DNA of 27,372 bases from RPQK01 sp041946865 (GTDB taxonomy: Bacteria > Acidobacteriota > UBA6911 > RPQK01). Location: assembly GCA_041946865.1 (NCBI GenBank), contig JBHGBF010000056.1, forward strand, positions 1 through 27,372. Direction: 5' to 3'. Positions 1-7,478 of the stretch are shown piece after piece; position 1 is the first letter of the stretch, and every line of letters begins with the position of its first letter. The position numbers were made by a program, and so were the translations under genes. The notes beneath the pieces are model-generated. The model was given only the letters and a program-made list of their open reading frames with translations, ran no database searches and had not been told where the DNA came from.

Positions 1-54
1 TCTGGTGGAGCAGGCCAGGTCGAAAGCCGGGGCGCCGATTTTTGCAATTGGCTC

Positions 55-83
55 TTGAATTTCGCTTTTCCTGAAACTATCCT
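55..83 (+). promoter_or_regulatory. Candidate sigma70-type promoter for the sensor kinase
   Basis: TTGAAT at 55-60 and TATCCT at 78-83 are separated by 17 bp. Each hexamer matches 4 of 6 consensus bases. The expected transcription start near 90 leaves a leader of about 58 nt before the ATG at 148. The call rests on sequence match alone. The kinase reading frame stays open to base 1, so the promoter could instead lie further upstream, outside the window. Confidence 0.35.
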
Positions 84-147
84 CCGAGTCAGAAGTTGTC
101 CGCCTGCGGTGGGCCCGAAGCGGATAGGGGGAACAGGCGGTCGGATT

Positions 148-1926
148 ATGCCCGGATTTTCGCCTTCATACCCGTGGATCGAAAACATCCCTTTGGCCGC
201 CTTGGTCCTGGATGACACCTGGTGTCCGCGCGAATGGAATGAAGCTTTTGAGCGCCTGCTGGCCAGCCTGTCCCCGGCTCGGGACGTGGTCGATGGGTGT
301 ACCTTCGTGGCGGAGCAGCTCGTTTCCCGGATGACCGCCGGTTCCTTCCCCTCTGAGATCGTCATCCGCCTTGGCGAGCCCGCAGCGGCGGTCAGGTTGC
401 GGGCGTGGAAATCTTCGATCGCGAACCGGCCGCTGAAGGCTGGGGCCTGGCTTGTCCTGCTGGCTCGAGTGGCGGGGCCGCGTGCGGAGGCCGCAGCCGG
501 CGGCGCCGAATTGCTGCGGGCCTTGATGGACCACACGACCGACAACATCTACTTCAAGGACCGAAACTCGCGCTTTCTGAGGATCAATTCCTCCCAGGCC
601 TCCTGGCTCGGGCTCGCCGCGCCGGAGGACGCGGTCGGCAAGACCGACTTCGATTTTTTCTCGGCCGAGCACGCCCAGCAAGCCTTCGAAGACGAACAGG
701 AAGTAATGAGGACGGGGAAGGCGATTGTCGGCAAGGAGGAAAAGGAGACCTGGCCTGACGGAAGCACCACTTGGGTGTCAACGACCAAAGTCCCGCTGCG
801 GGGCCCGGACGGGGCGATCATCGGCACACTCGGCATTTCAAGGGACATCACCGAGCATAAGCGGGTGGAAGAGGAGCTGAATCGCACCAATGAGCTGCTG
901 GAGACGATTTTCTCTTCGATCCACGTGAAGATTGCCTACATGGACAGCCAGTTCAACTTCATCCGGGTCAACAAGGCCTATGCCGACGCCGATGAACAGG
1001 AACCGGCGTTTTTTGTCGGTAAGAACCATTTCGATCTTTACCCGCACCCCCAGAACAAGGAGATTTTCCGAGAAGTGGTTCGCACCTGCCGGCCGTATTT
1101 CGCCATCAACCGGCCCTTTGTTTACCCTAAGCACCCGGAACGCGGCACGACCTTCTCGGACTGGAGCCTGGAACCGGTTTTAGATCCGCAGGGAAGTCTG
1201 AAGGGACTCGTGCTGAGCCTGATAAACGTCACCGAGCGAACGAGGGCGGAGCAGGAACTGCAGGTGTCGCGGGAGGACTTCCGGCGGCTCTCGGCCCGGC
1301 TCGAATCGGCGATCGAAGAGGAACGACGCCGCATTGCTCATGAGCTCCACGATGAGTTGGGCCAATCCCTAACGGCGTTGAAGATGGAGCTGGCCCGAAT
1401 CGCAGAAGACCAGCGTCAGGTTCCGAGCCTGTTTGGAGGCCTGCACTCGGTTCTCGAGATGATCGGAAGCTGCGTAGAAGCAGTCCGTCGGATCTCTCAA
1501 GAGTTGCGGCCGGCGATCCTCGATCACCTGGGCCTCGGGGCAGCGGTCGAGTGGCACGCGGGCGAGTTCCAGAAGCGGACGGGTATCATCTGCGAATTAC
1601 AGTCGGATCTCGATGTGTCGGATCTGCACGGCGAAGTGAGCATGGCCCTCTTCCGCATTATCCAGGAGGCGTTGACGAACGTCGCCCGCCATTCGGGCGC
1701 CAGCCGGGCTATTGTGTGCCTCGGCCGGTCGCCGGCCGGCCTGAGCATCGCCATAAGGGACAATGGCCGCGGCCTGGACCTGACTGCCTTGCACAGTTCC
1801 AGTTCACTGGGCATCCTGGGCATGCGCGAACGGGCAGCCCGTCTGGGAGGCAGTTTTTCGATCCGGTCCCGGCCGGAAGTCGATGGCACCGAAATCCGGG
1901 TGGTGATTCCGGATGGAGGAGAATGA
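148..1926 (+). CDS. PAS-PAS sensor histidine kinase, NarX/DegS type (HisKA_3)
   Basis: Cytoplasmic-looking two-component sensor kinase of about 592 residues with no evident membrane segment. The order is a divergent N-terminal segment (about 1-115), PAS 1 (about 121-240, with IYFKDRNSRFLRIN and a DITEHKR exit), PAS 2 (about 249-365, ending NVTERTRAEQ), a HisKA_3 dimerisation helix and a C-terminal HATPase_c. The phosphoacceptor is the second His of AHELHDELGQ (His401, codon 1348-1350). ATP-binding boxes are visible as NVARHSG, DNGRGLD and GILGMRERAARLGG. Kinases of this type normally pair with a LuxR/NarL-type response regulator; none lies in the window, so the partner may be upstream or unlinked. 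The ATG at 148 was chosen because AGGCGG sits 7 nt before it and because upstream in-frame codons (TTG at 55) show no domain-like sequence. The frame is open back to base 1, so a longer N-terminus cannot be excluded. The input signal is unknown. Confidence 0.9.
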   Translation: MPGFSPSYPWIENIPLAALVLDDTWCPREWNEAFERLLASLSPARDVVDGCTFVAEQLVSRMTAGSFPSEIVIRLGEPAAAVRLRAWKSSIANRPLKAGAWLVLLARVAGPRAEAAAGGAELLRALMDHTTDNIYFKDRNSRFLRINSSQASWLGLAAPEDAVGKTDFDFFSAEHAQQAFEDEQEVMRTGKAIVGKEEKETWPDGSTTWVSTTKVPLRGPDGAIIGTLGISRDITEHKRVEEELNRTNELLETIFSSIHVKIAYMDSQFNFIRVNKAYADADEQEPAFFVGKNHFDLYPHPQNKEIFREVVRTCRPYFAINRPFVYPKHPERGTTFSDWSLEPVLDPQGSLKGLVLSLINVTERTRAEQELQVSREDFRRLSARLESAIEEERRRIAHELHDELGQSLTALKMELARIAEDQRQVPSLFGGLHSVLEMIGSCVEAVRRISQELRPAILDHLGLGAAVEWHAGEFQKRTGIICELQSDLDVSDLHGEVSMALFRIIQEALTNVARHSGASRAIVCLGRSPAGLSIAIRDNGRGLDLTALHSSSSLGILGMRERAARLGGSFSIRSRPEVDGTEIRVVIPDGGE

Positions 1927-1942
1927 GGCAGCCTTGCGCACC

Positions 1943-2054
1943 GAGGGTGTTGAAAAAGGGCGAAAAGATACGCCTCCCAACCCGTTCGTAGTTCCGCCTT
2001 CAGGCGGGCTTTTCAGAGCTAAGCCGTAGCAGGATCTGCGTTTTCGACACCCTC
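1943..2054. repeat. Composite inverted-repeat element containing repeat A copy 1
   Basis: The outer arms are GAGGGTGTTGAAAA (1943-1956) and TTTTCGACACCCTC (2041-2054). They are complementary at 13 of 14 positions, and the exception is a possible G-U pair. GAAAAG (1962-1967) and CTTTTC (2009-2014) pair inside, and the family A palindrome lies between them. The element fills most of the gap between the convergent kinase and DUF362 genes, so it could act as a two-way transcription stop or be a small mobile repeat. Confidence 0.5.
1988..2013 (+). repeat. Dispersed repeat family A, copy 1 (terminator-like)
   Basis: This 26-nt copy contains the palindrome CCGCCTTCAGGCGG (1994-2007) followed by GCTTTT. 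It matches copies at 18435-18460 (plus) and 7271-7297 (minus) at 23 of 26 positions across all three. It starts 61 nt after the sensor kinase stop with its T-run in the sense of that gene, so it probably also acts as its terminator. Repeat status is seen in the sequence; termination is inferred. Confidence 0.7.
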
Positions 2055-2088
2055 GCTGCGTGCGCGACTCGCCCCAGTCCTGCCGGTC

Positions 2089-3162
2089 CTATCCCAGCTT
2101 CGGCGGGATTTCGTTGAGCGGTCCCATCCACTGCAACTCGCGTTCAATGTCGCCATGCAGTGCGTACTTTTTGATCAGGCCATCCAGCTTCGGACCGCGG
2201 ATGTCGATTTTTGACAAATCGTATTGTCCAAGTCCGGACTGCGAGCAGAAGCTCAAATAACCCAGCCAATCGGGGTTAATTCCCATCAGCTCGACGCCCA
2301 CGCGGTCAGCCGCGATCAGGTCGGTGGACGCCACCGCAACCCGCGAGGGGACGGGCTGCCCACTGGCAGGTCCGTTGCCTTCCATACCCTCGAATCCATC
2401 GATGACCGTAGCGCTCCAGAACGGCTTCATTTTCTGAGCGGTCAGGAAGATATCGAAGTGGGTCTGGCGGACGCCGCCGTGATAGTGCCGCTTGTCGTTC
2501 CAGCGCGGCGTCTCTCCCCGCACACTGTGAAGCGGCGCGCCGAGTGTCATGTTCTTGACGGAAAGCGTCGCCACCGTTACGTTGTGAGTCTTCATCAAGG
2601 CTGCGCACAAAATAAAGGCATCGGGATCCAGCAGCCGTGCCGCCAGCCGCACCGGGACCGCGTGGAGATTGGCGTCAAGCACGGAGAGTGTCTCGTACCT
2701 GGCTTCTTCATTGAGGTCGATCAGCTTCACGTCAGTCGACTTGAATTCTGCCGGCAGGGCCGTGTACTTGAAGTTGTCGAATCCTTCGAAGGTTCGCCCG
2801 GCGGACGATTCCGCGACGAAGACCGGCCCCTTGAACCGGGGGGCCAAAAAGTCCAGCATGCCGCGCAGGGCATCGACGTGGGTCGCCGCCAACTGATTCA
2901 CCGTGGAGACGTTATTCGGTTTGATCACTACCGACTTCTTGGTTTTCAGGATCGGCAGGATCTGATCCTCTATCGACAGGAGAGACTCATAGACGTTCCG
3001 CCGTCGATCCTCGCCCTGCACTACGCCTACAGTCGAGCGGAAAGCGGGATTTTTCGACAAGGCAGGGGGGCTCGCGGGCGCCTGCTGAGCGCCGAGCAGG
3101 GGGGAGGCCGCGAGCACGCCTGCGCTCCAGAGAAAACTGCGACGCGAAATTCCTGTTTTCAT
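2089..3162 (-). CDS. Tat-exported DUF362 domain protein
   Basis: A protein of about 357 residues with a twin-arginine signal at the N-terminus (SRRSFLWSAG, Arg7-Arg8) and an AxA-like cleavage region before AQQAPASPP. The body matches the DUF362 family: an early KPNN segment after a basic stretch, a THVDALRGML helix, a SSAGRTFEGF loop and the KTHNVTVATLSVKN segment typical of the family. DUF362 proteins have no firmly assigned reaction and often sit beside Fe-S proteins. This copy lacks the ferredoxin Cys motifs some members carry, but the neighbouring reductase has two. The ATG at 3162 puts the Arg pair at the very N-terminus and has AAAGG upstream; an ATG 18 nt further out is less likely. 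It is transcribed divergently from the reductase at 3200 with only 37 bp between them. The family is clear; the function is unknown. Confidence 0.88.
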   Translation of the reverse strand: MKTGISRRSFLWSAGVLAASPLLGAQQAPASPPALSKNPAFRSTVGVVQGEDRRRNVYESLLSIEDQILPILKTKKSVVIKPNNVSTVNQLAATHVDALRGMLDFLAPRFKGPVFVAESSAGRTFEGFDNFKYTALPAEFKSTDVKLIDLNEEARYETLSVLDANLHAVPVRLAARLLDPDAFILCAALMKTHNVTVATLSVKNMTLGAPLHSVRGETPRWNDKRHYHGGVRQTHFDIFLTAQKMKPFWSATVIDGFEGMEGNGPASGQPVPSRVAVASTDLIAADRVGVELMGINPDWLGYLSFCSQSGLGQYDLSKIDIRGPKLDGLIKKYALHGDIERELQWMGPLNEIPPKLG

Positions 3163-3199
3163 TCCGCAGCCTTTTAGCATATAACCTTAGCGTCTACAA

Positions 3200-4267
3200 G
3201 TGGATGTAATTACAAGAGCTATCGTAACCCCTCAGTTTTTTGTTGGGAGTGTGGCAGCAACGAGGAGAGAGGCGGGTGCTTGCTGCATGATCACCTCGGA
3301 TCAAAGTGTCATTGAGAAGGCGGCCGATCTGGGAATCACGTATTTTGATACCGCCCGGCGTTACCAGGGAGGCAATAACGAGAAAATGGTGGGGGCGGCG
3401 CTCAAGTCAAAGCGCAAGCAGATCGTGCTCTCGAGCAAGACGCCGTCCGGAACCAGGCAGGAAGCCCTGAACGATCTCAGCGAGAGCCTGAAGCAGCTGG
3501 ACACCGATTACCTGGACATCTGGTATCTGCACGGCCGGTCGTCGGCTGCCGACATTTCCGACGGTTTTATCGAGGCGCAGAGCATTGCCAAGAAAGAAGG
3601 GAAGATCCGTTTTTCCGGCGTCAGCACCCATGGCGGACATGCGGATGTCATTCCGGCGATCATCGCCAAGAAGGCCGACCTCGATGTCGTCTTGATGTCC
3701 TACAACTTCTCGATGGACCCCTCCGTCGGGCAGCTGGTCGAATCAGCCGCCCAGGCGGGTTTGGGCGTCGTCGCCATGAAGGTCATGGCCGGAGGTTTTC
3801 GCCGCGTGCGAGCCGGTGACAAGCTCTACGATACGCTCCGTCGTGAAGGAGCCATGCTCGCCGCGTTGAAGTGGGTGCTGAAAAACCAGAATGTGCACAC
3901 CACAATCCCCAGCATTACGGACATGGATCAGCTCGACGAGGACCTGCGAGCTATGACCTCCGATTTCGACGAGAAAGACCAGCAACTTCTGGCAGGACAG
4001 CTCGACCTGATTCGCCCGCTTTATTGCCGCAGTTGTGGCCAATGCGGTGGTCTGTGTCCGAAGGGACTGCCGGTCTCGGACATTCTTCGCTATCTTTCAT
4101 ATGCCGAAGGCTACGGGCAGTTTCGACTGGCTCGCGAAGAGTATCTTCAGCTGCCGGAACAAGTTCAAAAAGAGCGGTGTGTCCTGTGCCCGGAATGCAA
4201 AATCCAGTGTCCGAACGGCGTCCGGGTGCCTGAACGATTAGCCCTTGCTCAGGAGATGCTGGCATGA
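3200..4267 (+). CDS. Aldo/keto reductase with two C-terminal 4Fe-4S motifs; eroded N-terminus
   Basis: NAD(P)H-type aldo/keto reductase with a ferredoxin-like tail. The AKR catalytic tetrad is present: Asp50 (YFDTA), Tyr55, Lys80 (SSKT) and His111 (YLHG). The tail carries two C-x2-C-x2-C-x3-C-P motifs (Cys276/279/282/286 and Cys327/330/333/337), predicting two 4Fe-4S clusters. Family similarity becomes clear only from about residue 26 (GACCMITSD). Homologues I know of this subtype have a Tat signal and a first strand resembling LGxTGxxVSxLGFGC, which is absent here, and neither other forward frame restores it. The start is therefore uncertain: the GTG at 3200 has no clear Shine-Dalgarno, and the ATG at 3287 is an alternative. 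Its stop overlaps the next gene by ATGA, implying coupled translation. The substrate is unknown. Without a signal peptide, this copy would stay cytoplasmic. Confidence 0.85.
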   Translation: MDVITRAIVTPQFFVGSVAATRREAGACCMITSDQSVIEKAADLGITYFDTARRYQGGNNEKMVGAALKSKRKQIVLSSKTPSGTRQEALNDLSESLKQLDTDYLDIWYLHGRSSAADISDGFIEAQSIAKKEGKIRFSGVSTHGGHADVIPAIIAKKADLDVVLMSYNFSMDPSVGQLVESAAQAGLGVVAMKVMAGGFRRVRAGDKLYDTLRREGAMLAALKWVLKNQNVHTTIPSITDMDQLDEDLRAMTSDFDEKDQQLLAGQLDLIRPLYCRSCGQCGGLCPKGLPVSDILRYLSYAEGYGQFRLAREEYLQLPEQVQKERCVLCPECKIQCPNGVRVPERLALAQEMLA

Positions 4268-5097
4268 AAGTCTCATTAGTTTTCACAATCTGGGTGGCTC
4301 TGGTCGGCCCCGCTTGGGCGCAACTGCCTGATTGCGCCCAAGTGCCGGGTTGGAGCCAGGAGGGCGCGCTCCGGTCGTATGAGCCGGATAACCTGTTCGA
4401 TTACATGAACGGGAACGCCGAGGGATACCTGATCTATCGCTTCGAGAAGATGCAAGGGGTGACCTGCAAATGCGGCGAGGACACGTTGATTATTGACGTG
4501 TCCGAGATGGCGGACCCGGAGTACGCTTACGGGATCTTCCTGGCCAACCGCGACCCGCGTCAGCCCACTCAGGCGATCGGGATGGGCGGCCAGGTGCTCC
4601 CGCGCAAGGCCACGTTCGCCAAGGGCAAGTACTATGTCGAACTGGCGGCGAGTCCCGACAAGGACCATACCGCTTCGCTTCAGAAGTTCATATCGGTGAT
4701 CGAGAAAGCGATCACGGAGAAGAGCGAAATTCCTGTCGTGATCAGCTGGTTTCCGACGAAGGGTATGAAGCCCGACACCGTTCGCCTCATCCCTCAGAGC
4801 GTTCTCGGATTGAGGATCCTGAAGAGCGGCTATACGGCGCAATATGAGTTTGGGAAGGGTTTTCTGGTGCGCGAAGCGTCGCCGGAAGCGGCCGCTCAGG
4901 TCATGGGCAGGCTCAAAGAGAGGGTCGGGCAACCGGCCGACGTTCAGATCGGTGACGAAGGGTTCACCGGGACCGACAGGTATCTCGACGGCCTCTACGT
5001 TTTCCGTAAAGGGGCGTACATCGCCGGCTTTTCAAACCTGAAGGACGGACGGGACGTCTCGACGCTGGCCAGGGAGTTTGTGGCCAAGATCCAGTAG
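4264..5097 (+). CDS. Exported DUF6599-like protein
   Basis: A 277-residue protein with a Sec signal peptide (MKVSLVFTIWVALVGPAWA, probably cut after AWA). The mature part has segments I associate with the DUF6599 family: NLFDYMNGNAEGYLIYRFEKM, then SEMADPEYAYGIFLANRD, then GKYYVEL. A Cys pair sits in the mature N-terminal part (VTCKCGED). A degenerate second half ends with FRKGAYIAGFSNL. No enzymatic motif is recognisable. CAGGAG lies about 8 nt before the ATG, which overlaps the reductase stop (ATGA). The tight coupling suggests a shared task with the Fe-S reductase, for example as a periplasmic partner. The family call is from pattern memory; the function is unknown. Confidence 0.72.
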   Translation: MKVSLVFTIWVALVGPAWAQLPDCAQVPGWSQEGALRSYEPDNLFDYMNGNAEGYLIYRFEKMQGVTCKCGEDTLIIDVSEMADPEYAYGIFLANRDPRQPTQAIGMGGQVLPRKATFAKGKYYVELAASPDKDHTASLQKFISVIEKAITEKSEIPVVISWFPTKGMKPDTVRLIPQSVLGLRILKSGYTAQYEFGKGFLVREASPEAAAQVMGRLKERVGQPADVQIGDEGFTGTDRYLDGLYVFRKGAYIAGFSNLKDGRDVSTLAREFVAKIQ

Positions 5098-5138
5098 CCT
5101 GCAGCCGAGCTGGTTACCAGGCCGCGCCGGCCGTGGCT

Positions 5139-5165
5139 TTGAAGAACCCGAAGAAGTGTTAGAAT
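5139..5165 (+). promoter_or_regulatory. Candidate extended -10 promoter for the Gfo/Idh/MocA-SDR operon
   Basis: TAGAAT (5160-5165) is preceded by TGT (5157-5159), giving an extended -10 (TGn). TTGAAG (5139-5144) is a weak -35 at 15 bp spacing. It lies 28 bp before the ATG at 5194 and in the gap after the DUF6599-like gene, so the downstream pair may be transcribed separately. Confidence 0.4.
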
Positions 5166-5193
5166 CGGGCTTACCTAACGGAAGGAGCCAGAC

Positions 5194-6447
5194 ATGAATC
5201 GTCGCCGGTTTATTCAACGAGTTGCTGTTGGTGCGGGTACCGCCTCATTCTGGACGGCTAAGAGCTATGCCGCTGTTCAGGGCGCTAACGAGAGGCTTCG
5301 TATCGGTGTCATCGGTTGTGGCGGGATGGCAAACAGCCACATGGACGCCCTGGTCAAGATGAAGCAGAACGACAACATCGAGATCACGGCAGTGTGTGAC
5401 ATCTACAAGAAGCGTCTCGATGCGGCGGTCGCCAAAACAGGAGGCAAGCCCTATCCGAACTACCTCGAGCTGCTGAAACAAAGAGATGTCGATTATGTTC
5501 TGATCGCGACCCCGGAACACTGGCACCACCAGATGGTCCTGGATGCCTTGGACGCTGGCAAGCATGTGTACGTCGAAAAGCCGATGACGCACACGATTGA
5601 GCAGGCCAAGGAGGTCGTCGCGAAGGTCACGAAATCGGGTTTGAAGCTCCAGGTCGGCGTGCAGGGAATGTCCGACGAGTCTTACGAGGTCGCGAACCAG
5701 CATATCAGGAATGGTGAGCTGGGAAAGATCGTCATGGCGCAAATCGACTATTCCAGGAACTACTCGGGTGACTTTTGGGCCTACCCGATCGAACCTGACG
5801 CGAAACCGGGAGTGAACCTGGATTGGGAGGCGTGGCTCGGGCCGGCACCCAAGCGACCCTGGGACCCGAGGCGTTACTTCCAGTGGCGTCGATACTGGGA
5901 TTACTCCGGCGGCATTGCCACCGACCTTTTCATTCACCGCGTGACTCGGATTCTCAAGGCAGTGGGTTTGACGTTCCCTGACTATGTGGTGGGAACCGGG
6001 GGTAAGTGGCAGTTCGTGGATAGCGTCGCCGAGATTCCCGACACCTTCAACATCCTGAGCGACTATCCGGGCGGACCGACGGTCGCTCTCATCTCCTCGA
6101 TGGGCAACGACACCCCGATCGATCATGTGATCAGGGGACACAAGGCGACCTTGCAGTTCACCCGCACGGGTTTTGTGATCACTCCGCAGGAGGTGAGCAG
6201 CGCCGACACCATCAATCCTTCTGACGCCAAGAAACCGGAAGCCGTCAGGTACCAGAAGAAGGGCGCGGAAGATGTCACGCTTCATCACCGCAACCTGCAG
6301 GCGGCCATCCGGAAAAGCGAGGCGCTCAAGTGCGACGCTGAGCTGGGTTACCAGGGTGTTGTCGTGACCATGATGGGTGTCATGTCCTTCCGCCGGCGGA
6401 AGTACATGAAATGGGATGCGGCCGCTCAAAAGGCCGTGGCCATCTGA
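5194..6447 (+). CDS. Tat-exported Gfo/Idh/MocA-family oxidoreductase (first copy)
   Basis: A 417-residue NAD(P)-dependent sugar or inositol dehydrogenase-like enzyme. The N-terminus MNRRRFIQRV followed by a hydrophobic stretch to about residue 27 is a twin-arginine signal, so the enzyme probably folds with its cofactor in the cytoplasm and then crosses the membrane. The Rossmann nucleotide motif GVIGCGGMA spans residues 38-46. The family EKP motif is Glu128-Lys129-Pro130 (HVYVEKP), with Lys129 the expected catalytic lysine. The C-terminal domain has WDYSGGIATDLFIH (Asp244, His248), the usual active-site helix. AAGGAG lies 9 nt before the ATG. An SDR follows after 18 bp, so the two are likely co-transcribed. 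Substrate specificity cannot be read from sequence; the exported acidobacterial/planctomycetal members are generally uncharacterised. Confidence 0.92.
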   Translation: MNRRRFIQRVAVGAGTASFWTAKSYAAVQGANERLRIGVIGCGGMANSHMDALVKMKQNDNIEITAVCDIYKKRLDAAVAKTGGKPYPNYLELLKQRDVDYVLIATPEHWHHQMVLDALDAGKHVYVEKPMTHTIEQAKEVVAKVTKSGLKLQVGVQGMSDESYEVANQHIRNGELGKIVMAQIDYSRNYSGDFWAYPIEPDAKPGVNLDWEAWLGPAPKRPWDPRRYFQWRRYWDYSGGIATDLFIHRVTRILKAVGLTFPDYVVGTGGKWQFVDSVAEIPDTFNILSDYPGGPTVALISSMGNDTPIDHVIRGHKATLQFTRTGFVITPQEVSSADTINPSDAKKPEAVRYQKKGAEDVTLHHRNLQAAIRKSEALKCDAELGYQGVVVTMMGVMSFRRRKYMKWDAAAQKAVAI

Positions 6448-6465
6448 TTACCGGGGACTGACACA

Positions 6466-7242
6466 ATGCGCGATCTCGAGACTGTCCTTATCACCGGTGC
6501 GTCGGCTGGACTGGGCGCCGAGCTCGCCAGGCTCTTTGCCGCCGACGGGTCGAACCTCGTCCTGGTCGCCCGTCGGCTCGACCGGCTCGACGATCTGGCT
6601 CGAGACCTTCAAAAGCGTTGCGAGATTGGTGTAAGGACGGTGGCCATGGATCTGAGCCGGCCGGGCGCCGCTCAGGAATTGTTCCACGAGCTCGAGCGCG
6701 ACGAAGTCCGAGTCGATGTCCTCGTGAACAACGCCGGATTCGGTGCGCGCGGGGCGTTCGTTGAGCTTCCTGTCGACCGCCAGATTCAACTGATCCAGCT
6801 GAACATCTCGGCCCTGACCCACCTGACCCGCCTGTTTCTTCCGGGGATGCTGGAACGCGGCAAAGGCGGGGTCTTGAATATCGCCTCGACGGCCGCTTTC
6901 CAGGCGGGTCCCGGAATGAGCGTCTACTGTGCCTCCAAGGCGTACGTGCTCCATTTCACCGAAGGGCTGGCGGAAGAACTTCGTGGAAGACCGGTCAAGG
7001 TAAGCTGCCTCGCCCCTGGCCCGACGGCCACCGAGTTCGCGGCAAAGGCCGACCTCGAGGGCTCACGGCTGTTCAGCTTCGGTGTCATGGATGCGCCGAC
7101 AGTCGCAAGGGCCGGTCATCGAGGTTTTCGCGAGGGCCGGGTCATTGTGATTCCCGGCCGCAAAAATCGTCTGCTGGCTTTTAGCGTCCGATTCGCGCCA
7201 CGATCCTTTGTCCGGGCCATTGCCAGGCGACTCAACGCTTGA
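6466..7242 (+). CDS. Short-chain dehydrogenase/reductase (classical SDR)
   Basis: A 258-residue classical SDR of normal family length. The cofactor motif TGASAGLG spans residues 10-17, NNAG is residues 88-91, and the catalytic Ser141 (NIAS), Tyr154 and Lys158 (YCASK) are all present. No Asp follows strand 2 and the segment reads LVARRLDRL; the Arg residues suggest NADP(H) preference, an inference from the family. There is no signal peptide, so it is cytoplasmic. GGGGA precedes the ATG, which lies 18 bp after the first Gfo/Idh/MocA stop in an apparent operon. It belongs to the broad DltE-like SDR group, whose substrates vary widely, so no specific reaction is claimed. Confidence 0.92.
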   Translation: MRDLETVLITGASAGLGAELARLFAADGSNLVLVARRLDRLDDLARDLQKRCEIGVRTVAMDLSRPGAAQELFHELERDEVRVDVLVNNAGFGARGAFVELPVDRQIQLIQLNISALTHLTRLFLPGMLERGKGGVLNIASTAAFQAGPGMSVYCASKAYVLHFTEGLAEELRGRPVKVSCLAPGPTATEFAAKADLEGSRLFSFGVMDAPTVARAGHRGFREGRVIVIPGRKNRLLAFSVRFAPRSFVRAIARRLNA

Positions 7243-7270
7243 ACAGGCGGCGGTTGAACGGAGCGGTTCG

Positions 7271-7297
7271 AAAAAGTCCGCCTAAAGGCGGCACTAC
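7271..7297 (-). repeat. Dispersed repeat family A, copy 3 (minus orientation)
   Basis: On the minus strand it reads GTAGTG, then CCGCCTTTAGGCGG, then ACTTTTT, matching copies 1 and 2 except at positions 6, 14 and 21 of the 26-nt unit. It begins 28 nt after the SDR stop. Its T-run faces left, so as a terminator it would stop leftward transcripts coming from the GYD side. Confidence 0.7.
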
Positions 7298-7336
7298 AAA
7301 CAAGACTGAGGCATTACCCCTTTTCCCCCGCTTCTC

Positions 7337-7365
7337 TTGACATGCTTTTCAACTGGCAGGAAAAT
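7337..7365 (+). promoter_or_regulatory. Promoter of the candidate small RNA
   Basis: A perfect -35 (TTGACA, 7337-7342), a 17-bp spacer and GAAAAT (7360-7365, 4 of 6 matches to TATAAT). The predicted start at 7372-7373 coincides with the first base of the RNA's closing stem, which is the main reason to trust both features. Confidence 0.62.
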
Positions 7366-7372
7366 GAGAATT

Positions 7373-7470
7373 GGCCCCAGGAGATCTAAGAGCAGCGACT
7401 ACAAAGCCAGTCGAAAGGCTGACTGAGGTTTGAAGTCGGTTGTTCTAAGGGTAACCTGGGGCCTTTTTTT
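7373..7470 (+). ncRNA. Candidate rod-shaped small RNA (about 98 nt) with intrinsic terminator
   Basis: The ends pair perfectly: GGCCCCAGG (7373-7381) with CCTGGGGCC (7455-7463), followed at once by seven T (7464-7470). Inside, CAGCGACT (7393-7400) pairs with AGTCGGTTG (7434-7442) through eight pairs and one bulged G. AGAG just outside pairs with TTCT, CAAA (7402-7405) pairs with TTTG (7429-7432), and the tip is CAGTC-GAAA-GGCTG (7408-7421), a GNRA tetraloop hairpin with one G-U pair. The whole transcript therefore folds into one long rod. A strong promoter starts at the first stem base. No open reading frame fits it. I do not recognise the family: it lacks the SRP domain IV sequence expected of 4.5S RNA and is too short for 6S RNA. 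The fold was worked out by hand. Confidence 0.6.
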
Positions 7471-7478
7471 GGGTCGAT

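Noticed and set aside
92..118. Possible decayed copy of repeat A (AAGTTGTCCGCC then GGTGGGC)
   Set aside because: Only loosely similar, with no intact palindrome and no T-run; cannot be separated from chance.
2224..3177. 317-codon plus-strand open frame
   Set aside because: Antisense to the DUF362 gene, whose Tat signal and family segments are clear; no domain in the plus frame.
3181..3290. Simple frameshift explaining the short N-terminus of the aldo/keto reductase
   Set aside because: Neither alternative forward frame across this stretch gives a Tat signal or the family's first strand, so a single insertion or deletion does not restore it.
5245..6429. 394-codon minus-strand open frame
   Set aside because: Antisense to the first Gfo/Idh/MocA gene, with no domain or ribosome site; a GC-driven shadow.
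7373..7470. Identification of the small RNA as 4.5S/SRP RNA or 6S RNA
   Set aside because: The apical part lacks the GGAA-type tetraloop and AGCAGCC side expected in SRP domain IV, and the length and lack of a large central bubble do not fit 6S RNA. A formal covariance search could still overturn this.
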